From the NCBI RefSeq assembly GCF_003751945.1, contig NZ_RJKL01000001.1, forward strand, positions 2,294,001 through 2,358,000: 64,000 bases of DNA. The letters run 5' to 3'. The stretch comes from Couchioplanes caeruleus. Lineage in GTDB: Bacteria; Actinomycetota; Actinomycetes; Mycobacteriales; Micromonosporaceae. Below, piece by piece: positions 1 to 9,067 of the stretch. The position numbers and the translations under genes are program-made. Positions within the stretch are counted from its first letter, which is position 1. Each line of letters starts with the position of its first letter. The notes beneath the pieces are model-generated. The model had not been told where the DNA came from. It searched no databases and saw only the letters and a program-made list of their open reading frames with translations.

Positions 1-51
1 GTCGGCTACCTCGCGGTGCCGTTCGCCGTGCTCACCGGATTGGTGGACTGA
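1..51 (+). CDS. sdhC: Succinate dehydrogenase cytochrome b subunit, C-terminal end (partial)
   Basis: The first 51 bases are the last 16 codons and TGA stop of a gene that begins before the window. The peptide is hydrophobic and ends in TGLVD, as expected for the end of the last membrane helix of a b558-type SdhC. The call rests mainly on context: sdhA starts one base after the stop and sdhB follows, the sdhCAB order of the menaquinone-linked enzyme. SdhC would carry heme b and anchor the complex in the membrane. Confidence 0.7.
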   Translation, partial: VGYLAVPFAVLTGLVD

Positions 52-52
52 C

Positions 53-1989
<1,937 letters not shown>

Positions 1990-1990
<1 letters not shown>

Positions 1991-2733
1991 TGGACATCCA
2001 GGTACGCGTGTGGCGTCAGAGCGACCCGTCCGACAAGGGCCGGATGGTCACGTACGACGTCAAGGACATCTCCCCCGACGCCAGCTTCCTCGAGATGCTC
2101 GACGTCCTCAACGAGAAGCTGATCCTCGACGGCGACGACCCGATCGCCTTCGACCACGACTGCCGCGAGGGCATCTGCGGCATGTGCGGCATGATGATCA
2201 ACGGCGTGGCGCACGGCCCCGAGCGGGCCACGACCACCTGCCAGTTGCACATGCGCCACTTCAACGACGGCGACGTGATCGACGTCGAGCCGTGGCGCGC
2301 CTCCGCCTTCCCGGTCGTCAAGGACCTGGTCGTCAACCGCGGCGCCTTCGACCGGATCATCCAGGCGGGCGGCTACATCACCGCCCCCACGGGTACGGCC
2401 CCGGACGCGCACGCCACCCCGGTCCCGAAGCCGGACGCGGACGCGGCCTTCGAGGCGGCCACCTGCATCGGCTGCGGCGCCTGCGTGGCGGCCTGCCCGA
2501 ACGGCTCGTCCATGCTCTTCACCGCCGCGAAGGTGGCCCACCTCGGCCTGCTGCCCCAGGGCCAGCCGGAGCGGGACAGCCGGGTCGTCGACATGCTGGA
2601 AGCCCAGGACGAGGAGGGCTTCGGCGGATGCACCAACATGGGCGAATGCACCACGGTCTGCCCCAAGGGAATCCCGCTGACGCTGATCGGCCGCCTCAAC
2701 AACGACTACCGCAAGGCCATGAAGAAGCGCTGA
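1990..2733 (+). CDS. sdhB: Succinate dehydrogenase iron-sulfur subunit
   Basis: This 247-residue subunit carries electrons from SdhA flavin to the membrane heme and quinone. The N-terminal plant-type ferredoxin domain holds the [2Fe-2S] cysteines in [10 protein letters not shown] near residues 58-67, with a later Cys in TTTCQ. The C-terminal domain has [14 protein letters not shown] near 159 and [14 protein letters not shown] near 213, the ligands of the [4Fe-4S] and [3Fe-4S] clusters. The start ATG overlaps the sdhA stop by one base. Nothing is missing. Confidence 0.97.
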
Positions 2734-2804
2734 TCACCACCGCACGACAGCCCGCGACCGGCGACCCGTCACCCGACGGGTCGCCGGTCGTCGTCGAGGG
2801 ACTG

Positions 2805-3404
2805 GTGCCTGCCGGCGCGGTCCGGATCGGTGTCGACGGCGTCGACGGGGTCGGTAAGACCACCTACGCGCGCGGGCTGGCCGCTGCGCTGACAGCCGCC
2901 GGACGACCCGCGATCCACGTCTCCGCGGACGGCTTCCATCACCCCCGGACGGTCCGCTACCGGCGCGGCCGCGACTCGGCCGAGGGTTTCTGGCTTGATT
3001 CGTACGACCACGACGCGCTGATCGCGAACGTCCTGGCGCCGTTCGGCCCGGGCGGCACGCGCCGGTACCGTACGGCCGTGCACGACGTCGGCACGGACGA
3101 GGTGCTCGACCTGCCGTGGCTCACCGCGCCGGCGGGCGCGGTCGTCGTGGTGGACGGGCTGTTCCTGCACCGCGACGAGCTGGTGGGCTTCTGGGACTTC
3201 TCGGTGTTCCTCGCCGCGCCGTTCGAGGTGACGGTTCCCCGCATGGCGGCGCGGGACGGCTCGCATCCGGATCCCACCCACCCCACGCAGCAGCGGTACG
3301 TGCAGGGACAGCGCCACTATTTCGCCGCCTGCGAACCGTGGAAGCGGGCGTCCGTGGTGATCGACAACTCGAACCTGGCCCGGCCGGTGGTCGCCGATGG
3401 GTGA
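2805..3404 (+). CDS. Uridine kinase-like P-loop nucleoside/nucleotide kinase
   Basis: The frame starts with RIGVDGVDGVGKTT, a Walker A loop near residues 8-20, followed by SADGFHHPR, VVVDGLFLHRDEL and TVPRMAARD. These are the order and spacing of the uridine kinase/phosphoribulokinase-like family. It probably phosphorylates a small hydroxylated substrate with ATP in the cytoplasm; the substrate cannot be read from sequence. The start is uncertain. The GTG at 2805 follows GAGGG at 2796-2800 but leaves few residues before the P-loop; translation could begin earlier, close to the sdhB stop. The gene runs in the same direction as sdhCAB and may share its transcript. Confidence 0.75.
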   Translation: MPAGAVRIGVDGVDGVGKTTYARGLAAALTAAGRPAIHVSADGFHHPRTVRYRRGRDSAEGFWLDSYDHDALIANVLAPFGPGGTRRYRTAVHDVGTDEVLDLPWLTAPAGAVVVVDGLFLHRDELVGFWDFSVFLAAPFEVTVPRMAARDGSHPDPTHPTQQRYVQGQRHYFAACEPWKRASVVIDNSNLARPVVADG

Positions 3405-3546
3405 GACCGTTGCGGTCGCGGCCGGTGTCTTCGCGGGCACCGATGTCGCCGGCCTGGCGGGCACGGTCGATCAGCTCCCGTTCGCGCTCGTCCAGGCGCG
3501 ACCGGGCGGGTCCGATCTCGGCGAGCTGGTCCAGGATCGTCGCGTG
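3405..3546 (-). pseudogene. Remnant of a small helical regulatory-type protein
   Basis: On the minus strand, from about 3540 downward, an open frame reads ILDQLAEIGPARSRLDERE and continues with ELIDRARQAGD. This resembles the N-terminus of small actinobacterial helix-rich or HTH-like proteins. The frame is preceded by an in-frame TGA at 3547-3549 with no start codon between, and the similarity stops after about 35 codons where it meets the kinase 3' end. I read it as a truncated leftover. Family recognition is from memory of similar N-termini and is not certain; nothing else was found in this 200-base gap. Confidence 0.3.
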
Positions 3547-3604
3547 TCAACAATATGTTGACGGGGACGACCGGCGGGCCCCCGTGCGGTCCCGCCGGCC
3601 GTCG

Positions 3605-4048
3605 TCAGTGCGCGGCCAGGTCCGCCCAGCCCGGCGCCCTCGGCGCCCGGCGCAGCGGCATCCGCGCCTCTGCCGGCGTGCGGTCCCCCTTGCGCTGGTT
3701 GCAGCGCCCGCACGCGGCGACGGTGTTCTCCCAGGTGTTGCCGCCGCCTCGCGAGCGCGGCAGGACGTGGTCGATGGTGGAGGCGGTCGCGCCGCAGTAG
3801 CCGCAGCGGCGCCCGTCGCGGCTCAGCACGCCGCCGCGCGACCAGGCCGGGCCGCGGCTGTGCCGCCAGCGGGTCACGACGTAGCTCACCAGCCGGACGA
3901 CGGTCGGGATGGGGAAGACGCCGATGCGCTCGTCCGGCCGGACCTCCTGCACCACCGCGACCTCGCGGAACAGCATGCGGATGGCGTGCCGGACGCTGAC
4001 CCGGTGCAGCGGCCCGTAGTCGGCGTTGAGTACGAGGACCACGCTCAT
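3605..4048 (-). CDS. HNH endonuclease family protein
   Basis: This 147-residue protein belongs to a short HNH family common in actinobacteria. The zinc-binding CGYCG lies near residue 84, the catalytic DHVLPRSRGG near 92-101 and CGRCNQRKGDRTP near 113-125, giving a complete beta-beta-alpha-metal fold with paired CxxC ligands. It should cut or nick nucleic acid, but the physiological substrate is unknown. The start is the ATG at 4048, preceded by GGGAGG. Immediately upstream lie a terminator-like hairpin and a 14-codon leader ORF, so expression may be attenuated. No methylase or defence partner is adjacent. Confidence 0.85.
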   Translation of the reverse strand: MSVVLVLNADYGPLHRVSVRHAIRMLFREVAVVQEVRPDERIGVFPIPTVVRLVSYVVTRWRHSRGPAWSRGGVLSRDGRRCGYCGATASTIDHVLPRSRGGGNTWENTVAACGRCNQRKGDRTPAEARMPLRRAPRAPGWADLAAH

Positions 4049-4080
4049 GGCGGGCCACCTCCCGTGTCCTTCAAGGACAT

Positions 4081-4120
4081 GAAAAGGCCGCTCGGCCCCG
4101 GACAGCACGGGACGAGCGGC
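4081..4120 (-). terminator. Intrinsic terminator or attenuator hairpin before the HNH gene
   Basis: Read on the minus strand, GCCGCTCG pairs with CGAGCGGC (8 bp), with an inner CCCG/CGGG extension and a small loop, followed directly by TTTT. It lies 33 bases upstream of the HNH ATG and downstream of a short leader ORF. It either ends the metF operon transcript or conditionally attenuates the HNH gene. Confidence 0.7.
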
Positions 4121-4139
4121 GGCGGTTGCCGCGTGTGCG

Positions 4140-4184
4140 TCAACCGCGTCGGTCGTCCCTGCTTCCGTGCCGGCAGGCCGTCAT
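4140..4184 (-). CDS. Putative 14-residue leader peptide upstream of the HNH gene
   Basis: An ATG at 4184 opens MTACRHGSRDDRRG and a stop. It is preceded by a purine-rich GAGGAGA Shine-Dalgarno at good spacing, in an otherwise non-coding 215-base gap. The C-terminus is rich in Asp and Arg codons. Its stop is about 20 bases before the terminator hairpin, the arrangement expected of a translation-sensing attenuator. There is no homology evidence; it could be a chance ORF. Confidence 0.4.
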   Translation of the reverse strand: MTACRHGSRDDRRG

Positions 4185-4263
4185 GTCTTCTCCTCGCTGC
4201 CCGGTGACCCGGGCACGTCGTCGCCTCACAAGGTAGGGGCAGCGGCGGGGGCCGGACAACGGA

Positions 4264-4914
4264 TTAATCGATCAACGCGCGGCGGACGGCCGCCAGCAAC
4301 TGTCCGAGACCGATCAGCGAGAGGACACTCCAGACGGTCACCGCGACCACCGCGGCGGGCCGGTCCCATCCCGGCTGCACCAGGCCCGCGATGCCGACGA
4401 CGGCCAGGCCGACGGCCGCCACGGACACCCGGGTCGGGCGCTCGCCCATGGTGACCACGCCCACGCCGTCCATGCCGCCGGCCGCGGCGCGGGCCCGCAC
4501 ATACTCGTGCAGCCAACTCACCGCCAGGCCGGTCACGACGAGCCAGCCCGGCGCGCCGGCCACCCAGAACGCCCCCAGCCAGGCGAGCTCGCCGAGGCGG
4601 TCGGCCACCGAGTCGTAGACGAAGCCGAGCCGGGTGGCCCGCCCGGCGACCACGGCCACCGCCCCGTCGAGGGTGTCGGCGATCCCGGCCAGCAGCACCA
4701 GCATCGCCCCGGCCAGCGGCGGCACGAACGGCACGCCCGCGCAGAGCAGCAGACCGGCGACGGTCACCGCGGTCGGTCCGACGCGCAGGGAGGCGAGCAG
4801 GCGGCCGCCGCGGTAGGCCAGACGGACCCAGCCGCGCACCACCGGCGAGGCGGTGCGCGGGTCGAAACCCCCGTGCAGTGCCGACCAGGCGGCGGCGTAC
4901 TGCTCCCAGGTCAC
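4264..4914 (-). CDS. CDP-alcohol phosphatidyltransferase family membrane protein
   Basis: This 216-residue integral membrane protein has the CDP-alcohol phosphotransferase signature in DTLDGAVAVVAGRATRLGFV followed by YDSVADR. All four aspartates and both glycines are in register, but the usual AR pair after DGxx reads AV. Such enzymes transfer a phospho-alcohol from a CDP-linked donor during phospholipid synthesis. The substrate is not predictable here. Several hydrophobic segments follow the motif. The GTG start at 4914 is two bases after the metF stop, so the gene is co-transcribed with metF. The missing Arg could mean altered donor contacts. Confidence 0.8.
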   Translation of the reverse strand: MTWEQYAAAWSALHGGFDPRTASPVVRGWVRLAYRGGRLLASLRVGPTAVTVAGLLLCAGVPFVPPLAGAMLVLLAGIADTLDGAVAVVAGRATRLGFVYDSVADRLGELAWLGAFWVAGAPGWLVVTGLAVSWLHEYVRARAAAGGMDGVGVVTMGERPTRVSVAAVGLAVVGIAGLVQPGWDRPAAVVAVTVWSVLSLIGLGQLLAAVRRALID

Positions 4915-4916
4915 CG

Positions 4917-5843
4917 TCAGGCGGCGGCGGGCGCGGCGGCCGCGCCGGTCAGGTGTTGCCAGACCTCGCGGGTCGCCGGAGAGCGGTTCATGGTGATGAA
5001 GTGGATGCCCGGCACGCCCTCGTCGAGCAGCCTGCGGCACATCTCGCTGCACAGGTCGATGCCGAGCCGGCGCACGCCGGCCTCGTCGTCGGCGATCCGC
5101 TCGAAGCGCTTCAGCAGGGCGGGCGGGAACGGCGCGCCGGAGAGCTGCGCCGAGCGGGCGATCGTCGCCATCCGCAGGACGGGCATCACACCCGGCACGA
5201 TGGGCGTGTCGCAGCCGGCGGCGGCCACCCGGTCGCGCAGGCGCAGATACTCGTCCGCCTCGAAGAACATCTGGGTGATCGCGAAGTCGGCGCCGGCCCG
5301 GCACTTGCGGATGAAGTTGCGGGTGTCGCTGTCGATGTCGGGCGAGCGCGGGTGCTTGTAGGGGAACGCCGCGACGCCGACGCTGAAGTTACCGGCCTCC
5401 CGCAGGAGCCGCACCAGGTCCTCGGCGTAGAGGACGCCCTCGGGGTGGCGCACCCACTCGCCGTTCGGGTCGCCGGGCGGGTCGCCCCGGACGGCGAGCA
5501 CGTTGCGGATGCCCGCCCCGGCGAGGCGCCCGATGACGTTGCGCAGCTCGGCGATCGAGTGGCCGACCGCGGTCAGGTGGGCCATGGCCAGCAGGGTCGT
5601 CTCGGAGGCGACCCGCTCGGTCACGTCGACGGTGGTGTCGCGGGTGCTGCCGCCGGCGCCGTACGTGATCGAGACGAAGTCGGGCCGCAGCGGCTCAAGC
5701 TCGCGAATGGTGCGCCAGAGGAGTTGTTCGCCCTCCGGGGTCTTCGGCGGCATGAACTCGAACGAGAACGTCGGAGTCGGACGACGGATCAGCTCACCGA
5801 TCGCCGGAGACGTCGGTAGGCGGGAGGGAAGTCCGAGAGACAC
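4917..5843 (-). CDS. metF: Methylenetetrahydrofolate reductase (NAD(P)H)
   Basis: This 308-residue FAD enzyme reduces 5,10-methylene-THF to 5-methyl-THF for methionine synthesis. The TIM-barrel signatures [10 protein letters not shown] near residue 26, [41 protein letters not shown] and VPGVMPVL appear in the usual order, and the length is standard. The start is a GTG with a -10 hexamer six bases upstream and no Shine-Dalgarno, so it is probably leaderless. The gene diverges from the polyprenyl synthase, as the MTHFR-like gene Rv2172c does from idsA2 in M. tuberculosis. Confidence 0.95.
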   Translation of the reverse strand: MSLGLPSRLPTSPAIGELIRRPTPTFSFEFMPPKTPEGEQLLWRTIRELEPLRPDFVSITYGAGGSTRDTTVDVTERVASETTLLAMAHLTAVGHSIAELRNVIGRLAGAGIRNVLAVRGDPPGDPNGEWVRHPEGVLYAEDLVRLLREAGNFSVGVAAFPYKHPRSPDIDSDTRNFIRKCRAGADFAITQMFFEADEYLRLRDRVAAAGCDTPIVPGVMPVLRMATIARSAQLSGAPFPPALLKRFERIADDEAGVRRLGIDLCSEMCRRLLDEGVPGIHFITMNRSPATREVWQHLTGAAAAPAAA

Positions 5844-5849
5844 ACCCCG

Positions 5850-5855
5850 AGTCTA
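5850..5855 (-). promoter_or_regulatory. -10 hexamer TAGACT for leaderless metF
   Basis: TAGACT on the minus strand ends six bases before the metF GTG, placing the transcript start at or next to the start codon. No clear -35 box was seen. Confidence 0.55.
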
Positions 5856-5882
5856 CCGGCTGGCGTCCGAAGCCCGACCCGC

Positions 5883-5888
5883 TAGGTT
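5883..5888 (+). promoter_or_regulatory. -10 hexamer TAGGTT for leaderless polyprenyl synthase
   Basis: TAGGTT ends seven bases before the GTG at 5896, with no Shine-Dalgarno between them. This fixes the start codon and makes the 52-base gap to metF a compact divergent promoter. Confidence 0.55.
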
Positions 5889-5895
5889 TGGCGCC

Positions 5896-6963
5896 GTGAC
5901 CTCCCCCCTGGAACGGGCCGGCCTGCGGCCCCGCGTCGACAAGGCCCTGGCCGCCTTCCTGGCGGCGCAGCGCGCCAAGCTGCTGTCGATCGACGAGGCG
6001 CTGACCGACGTCGCGGACGCCCTCGAGGCGTTCGTGCTGCGCGGCGGCAAGCGGCTGCGGCCCGCCTTCGCGTACTGGGGGTACCGCGGCGCCGGCGCCA
6101 TCGACAGCGACCAGGTCGTCGCCGCCGTGGCCGCGCTGGAGTTGGTGCAGGCCAGCGCGCTCATCCACGACGACCTGATGGACCGCTCGGACACCCGGCG
6201 CGGCGAACCGTCGGTGCACAAGCGGTTCGCGGCCCGCCACGCCGCCGCGGCCTGGAACGGGTCGGCGGAGACCTTCGGCGACAACGCCGCGGTGCTGCTC
6301 GGCGACCTGGCGCTGGTCTGGTCGGACGAGTTGCTGCACGGCTCCGGGGTGGCCTGCGGGGACCTGGCCCGGGCGCGTCCGGTCTTCGACGAGATGCGCA
6401 CCGAGGTGACCGTCGGGCAGTATCTCGACGTGCTCACCCCGGTGACCGGTGACACCTCCCTGGCGCATGCGAGCAAGGTCGCCCGGTACAAGTCGGCGAA
6501 GTACACCGTCGAGCGGCCGTTGCTGCTCGGCGCCGCGCTGGCGGGCGCCGGCCCGGCGCTGAGCGCGGCCTACTCCGGGTTCGGGCTGCCGCTCGGCGAG
6601 GCCTTCCAGCTCCGCGACGACGTCCTGGGCGTCTTCGGCGACCCGGACCGCACCGGCAAGCCCGCCGGCGACGACCTGCGCGAGGGCAAGCGCACCTATC
6701 TCATCGCGGCGGCGTGCGAGTCGGTGTCCGAGGCCGGGCGGGCGGAGATCGAGCGCGGCCTGGGCGACCCGGCGCTGGACGAGGCGGGCGTCGCCCGGCT
6801 GCGCGAGATCATCACGGCCAGCGGGGCGCTGAGGCGGACCGAGGCGCGCATCGCCGCGCTCACCGAGGAGGCGCTGGCCGCGCTGGCCGCCGCCGACGTC
6901 GACCCGGAGGCCCGGGCGGTGCTGCGGGACCTGGCCGACGCGGCCACCCGCCGCGCGGTGTGA
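5896..6963 (+). CDS. Polyprenyl (geranylgeranyl-type) diphosphate synthase
   Basis: This 355-residue trans-prenyltransferase condenses isopentenyl diphosphate with allylic diphosphates. The first aspartate-rich motif is HDDLMD near residue 91 and the second is QLRDDVLGVFGD near 240. RGGKRLRPAF near 50 binds diphosphate. The length and motifs fit short-chain (C15-C20) synthases of the IdsA/GGPP type. Product length cannot be read reliably. Its position next to an MTHFR gene, an Rv2175c-like gene and pknL matches Rv2173 (idsA2). The convergent neighbour is a lycopene cyclase pair, which suggests a role in carotenoid precursor supply. Confidence 0.9.
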   Translation: MTSPLERAGLRPRVDKALAAFLAAQRAKLLSIDEALTDVADALEAFVLRGGKRLRPAFAYWGYRGAGAIDSDQVVAAVAALELVQASALIHDDLMDRSDTRRGEPSVHKRFAARHAAAAWNGSAETFGDNAAVLLGDLALVWSDELLHGSGVACGDLARARPVFDEMRTEVTVGQYLDVLTPVTGDTSLAHASKVARYKSAKYTVERPLLLGAALAGAGPALSAAYSGFGLPLGEAFQLRDDVLGVFGDPDRTGKPAGDDLREGKRTYLIAAACESVSEAGRAEIERGLGDPALDEAGVARLREIITASGALRRTEARIAALTEEALAALAAADVDPEARAVLRDLADAATRRAV

Positions 6964-6973
6964 GGCGGGTCCG

Positions 6974-7330
6974 TCAGGAACGTTCGCGCAGCCACCGCAG
7001 CAGCGCGCTGCCCTCCCCCGCCCGCGGCTCGCGCTGCACCCCGCGGCGCCCGAGCCAGACCCAGACCGAGCACGTGAGCAGCACCATCGCGAAGCCGAAG
7101 AACAGGTCCTCCACCGGCGCGTACGCGATCCGCCACCCGATGATCGCCGCCGGGTCGTAGACGACGATGCGCCGCCCGGTGAGGATCCCGTTGGAGAGCA
7201 ACTGGAAGCCGATGATGATCGGGTACGTGGCCCAGAACACGACCCGCCCCACCAGCTTCGTCCGCAGCACGAACAGGTCGATCAGCACCGCCGCGGCCAC
7301 GCCGAGCAGGGCGGCCACCGTGTAGCTCAT
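6974..7330 (-). CDS. crtYd: Lycopene cyclase domain protein, CrtYd-type subunit
   Basis: This 118-residue membrane protein has three hydrophobic helices and the FWATYPIIIGFQLLSNG and YAPVEDLFFGF stretches typical of the small heterodimeric lycopene cyclase subunits of Gram-positive bacteria. With CrtYc it would cyclise lycopene ends. The ATG overlaps the crtYc stop (ATGA), so the two are translationally coupled. No phytoene synthase or desaturase lies in the window, so the rest of the pathway must be elsewhere. Confidence 0.82.
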   Translation of the reverse strand: MSYTVAALLGVAAAVLIDLFVLRTKLVGRVVFWATYPIIIGFQLLSNGILTGRRIVVYDPAAIIGWRIAYAPVEDLFFGFAMVLLTCSVWVWLGRRGVQREPRAGEGSALLRWLRERS

Positions 7331-7659
7331 CCGTCACCGTCCCCGGCCGGCCGGCGCAGCACCGCCCGCACGGCCTCGAAGCCCAGCAGCGCGCACACCG
7401 GCACGACGAGGAAGAACAGCACCTCGTCGAGGGGCAGGCCGCCGGGGAAGAGGATGCCGGTCGTCTGTTCCGGATCGAACGTCCAGTGCCCGGCCGCGAT
7501 GGCGGCGAGGTCCCAGAGCACGAAGACGACGGCCACCGGCAGCAGCGTCAGCAGCAGCCGCCGGCCGCGGCGCAGCACGTTGACCTTGAGCACCGGTTCG
7601 AGCCAGATCGCGCACGCCAGGCAGCCGGCGAGCACGGCCAGGTACGACAGATGGCGCAT
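7327..7659 (-). CDS. crtYc: Lycopene cyclase domain protein, CrtYc-type subunit
   Basis: This 110-residue protein with three predicted helices begins MRHLSYLAVLAGCL and contains FVLWDLAAIAAGHWTFDP and PLDEVLFFLVVP, signatures of the CrtYc half of the heterodimeric cyclase (PLDExLFF is conserved). The downstream ATG at 7659 was chosen because it begins the hydrophobic helix; a longer start is possible. It lies seven bases after the Rv2175c-like gene and four-base overlapping crtYd, forming a three-gene operon. Confidence 0.8.
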   Translation of the reverse strand: MRHLSYLAVLAGCLACAIWLEPVLKVNVLRRGRRLLLTLLPVAVVFVLWDLAAIAAGHWTFDPEQTTGILFPGGLPLDEVLFFLVVPVCALLGFEAVRAVLRRPAGDGDG

Positions 7660-7666
7660 CCGGCGC

Positions 7667-8026
7667 TCAGAAGCCGAGGGCCTGCGCGCGCCGCTTGACC
7701 TCACGGGCCCGGTCGCCGCCGAGCGCCACCGCGCCCGAGCCGCCGAGGGTCTCGTCGGGCTCGTACAGCCACCGGAGCGCCTCTTCGTCGTTGTACCCAG
7801 CGTCGCGGAGCAAGTTGAGGATGCCGGGGAGGTGCTTGAGCACGATGGCGTTGGCCACCAGTTCGGCCGGCACGACCCGGACGCCGTCGCGCTTGACGGC
7901 GAGCAGAACGCCGTCGCGGATCATCTGGTGCACCTTGCTGATCGACACGCCGAGCCGGTCCGCCACGTCGGGCAGGTTGATCCAGTCGGTCGGCCCGGCG
8001 GCCGGGTCCACGGTTGCATCGGTCAC
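7667..8026 (-). CDS. Rv2175c-family DNA-binding protein
   Basis: This 119-residue protein has an N-terminal winged-helix motif (DWINLPDVADRLGVSISKV) and a C-terminal domain with LRWLYEPDETLGGS. This matches the M. tuberculosis Rv2175c family. In mycobacteria Rv2175c is a DNA-binding substrate of the neighbouring kinase PknL, and here pknL is also close by (9068). The GTG at 8026 gives a threonine-containing N-terminus (VTDATVDP), where kinase phosphorylation would be expected by analogy. It heads an operon with crtYc and crtYd, so it may control or sense carotenoid genes; that is inference. Confidence 0.85.
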   Translation of the reverse strand: MTDATVDPAAGPTDWINLPDVADRLGVSISKVHQMIRDGVLLAVKRDGVRVVPAELVANAIVLKHLPGILNLLRDAGYNDEEALRWLYEPDETLGGSGAVALGGDRAREVKRRAQALGF

Positions 8027-8122
8027 CGGACCAGCGTGCCATGCCACCTTCACACCGCCGCACGCGGAACCCCTGACGACGCCGGGAAGGACCCGGCTCG
8101 AGCAGATCGGAGAGGTGTCCGA

Positions 8123-8914
8123 ATGACCCTGTGGCGGAGAACCCGCACCGAGATGGCCGGAGCGTGGCGGTCGATGCGCTACGACCTGGGCCGGCGGGAC
8201 CCCGAGCCGGCGGCCTCGCGCGCCGGCGAGACCCTCGCCGGGCCCGGCGCGCGCCGGGCCGCGTATCAGGATGTGACGGCCACGGGGTTCAGCACCTTCG
8301 GCGGCGCCGGTGTCACCGGGGGTCTGCACACCTCGTACGGCGTGGAGCACGCCCGCGGCCCGCGCCGGCTGGTCGCGGTCACCGCGTTCGGCGTGCTGGC
8401 GGTCGCCGGTGCCACGGGCAGCTACGTCGCGGTGGTCAACGGTCTGGGATCGCTGCTCGGTGAGCAGGGCGCGGAGCCGTACCCCTTGGCGGCCGCGGCT
8501 CCCGGCGACCGAGGCGACGAGTCGAACCAGGGCCTGGGCCGGGGTTCCGGCGAGGGTCCGGTGACCGCGCCGGAGGCGACCGGAAGCACGATCCGGGTGC
8601 TGCCGAACCCGGCCGCGACCGCCGCGGCGCCGGGGGCTCCCACGACTGCCGCCGCGCCGCGACCGCGGCGGACCTCGGTGGCCGGGACGGCTCCGACGAC
8701 CCGGCCGGAACCGTGTGACTGCCTGACCCCGCCGGTGCCGACCCCGACGGCGGCACCGTCCTCGCACGAGCCGTCGCCGACGCCGTCGCCCAGCGCCTCC
8801 ACTGACGACCCGGTCACTCCGACGCCGACCGATTCGCCCAGTTCGACGGCTTCTGCGGGATCCGGCGACGGCGGCGAGCGGACGGAAAGGGCGCGCCTCA
8901 CTCGCGCGAACTGA
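8123..8914 (+). CDS. Membrane-anchored protein with Pro/Thr/Ser-rich extracellular tail
   Basis: This 263-residue protein is of unknown function. A basic N-terminal half of about 80 residues is followed by one hydrophobic segment (LVAVTAFGVLAVAGATGSYV, near residues 84-105). The C-terminal region is low-complexity, rich in Ala, Pro, Thr and Ser, and most likely extracytoplasmic. The ATG is supported by GGAGAGG seven bases upstream. It lies between an Rv2175c-like gene and pknL and ends in a strong terminator. I did not recognise a family. Confidence 0.6.
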   Translation: MTLWRRTRTEMAGAWRSMRYDLGRRDPEPAASRAGETLAGPGARRAAYQDVTATGFSTFGGAGVTGGLHTSYGVEHARGPRRLVAVTAFGVLAVAGATGSYVAVVNGLGSLLGEQGAEPYPLAAAAPGDRGDESNQGLGRGSGEGPVTAPEATGSTIRVLPNPAATAAAPGAPTTAAAPRPRRTSVAGTAPTTRPEPCDCLTPPVPTPTAAPSSHEPSPTPSPSASTDDPVTPTPTDSPSSTASAGSGDGGERTERARLTRAN

Positions 8915-8935
8915 TCCGATTTGTCATGATAAAGC

Positions 8936-8967
8936 GCCCCGCGGTGCCCGGCACCGCGGGCCGTTTT
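8936..8967 (+). terminator. Intrinsic terminator
   Basis: CCCGCGGTG (8938-8946) pairs perfectly with CACCGCGGG (8952-8960) around a five-base loop, followed by CCGTTTT. It ends the membrane-protein transcript before pknL. Confidence 0.85.
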
Positions 8968-9053
8968 CTGCCTTATGCGCCGGTCCGCAGGTCGTGCAGT
9001 ACCCGTTCGGTCTCAGCTCGGTCATCCTGGTCCGCCTTTTCCCGAAGGGCACA

Positions 9054-9059
9054 TACACT
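9054..9059 (+). promoter_or_regulatory. -10 hexamer TACACT upstream of pknL
   Basis: TACACT ends eight bases before the pknL ATG and no Shine-Dalgarno is present, consistent with a leaderless transcript. Confidence 0.45.
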
Positions 9060-9067
9060 TCACGCCG

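Noticed and set aside
3397..3561. Plus-strand 54-codon frame following the kinase
   Set aside because: No Shine-Dalgarno and the minus-strand remnant gives a more protein-like reading.
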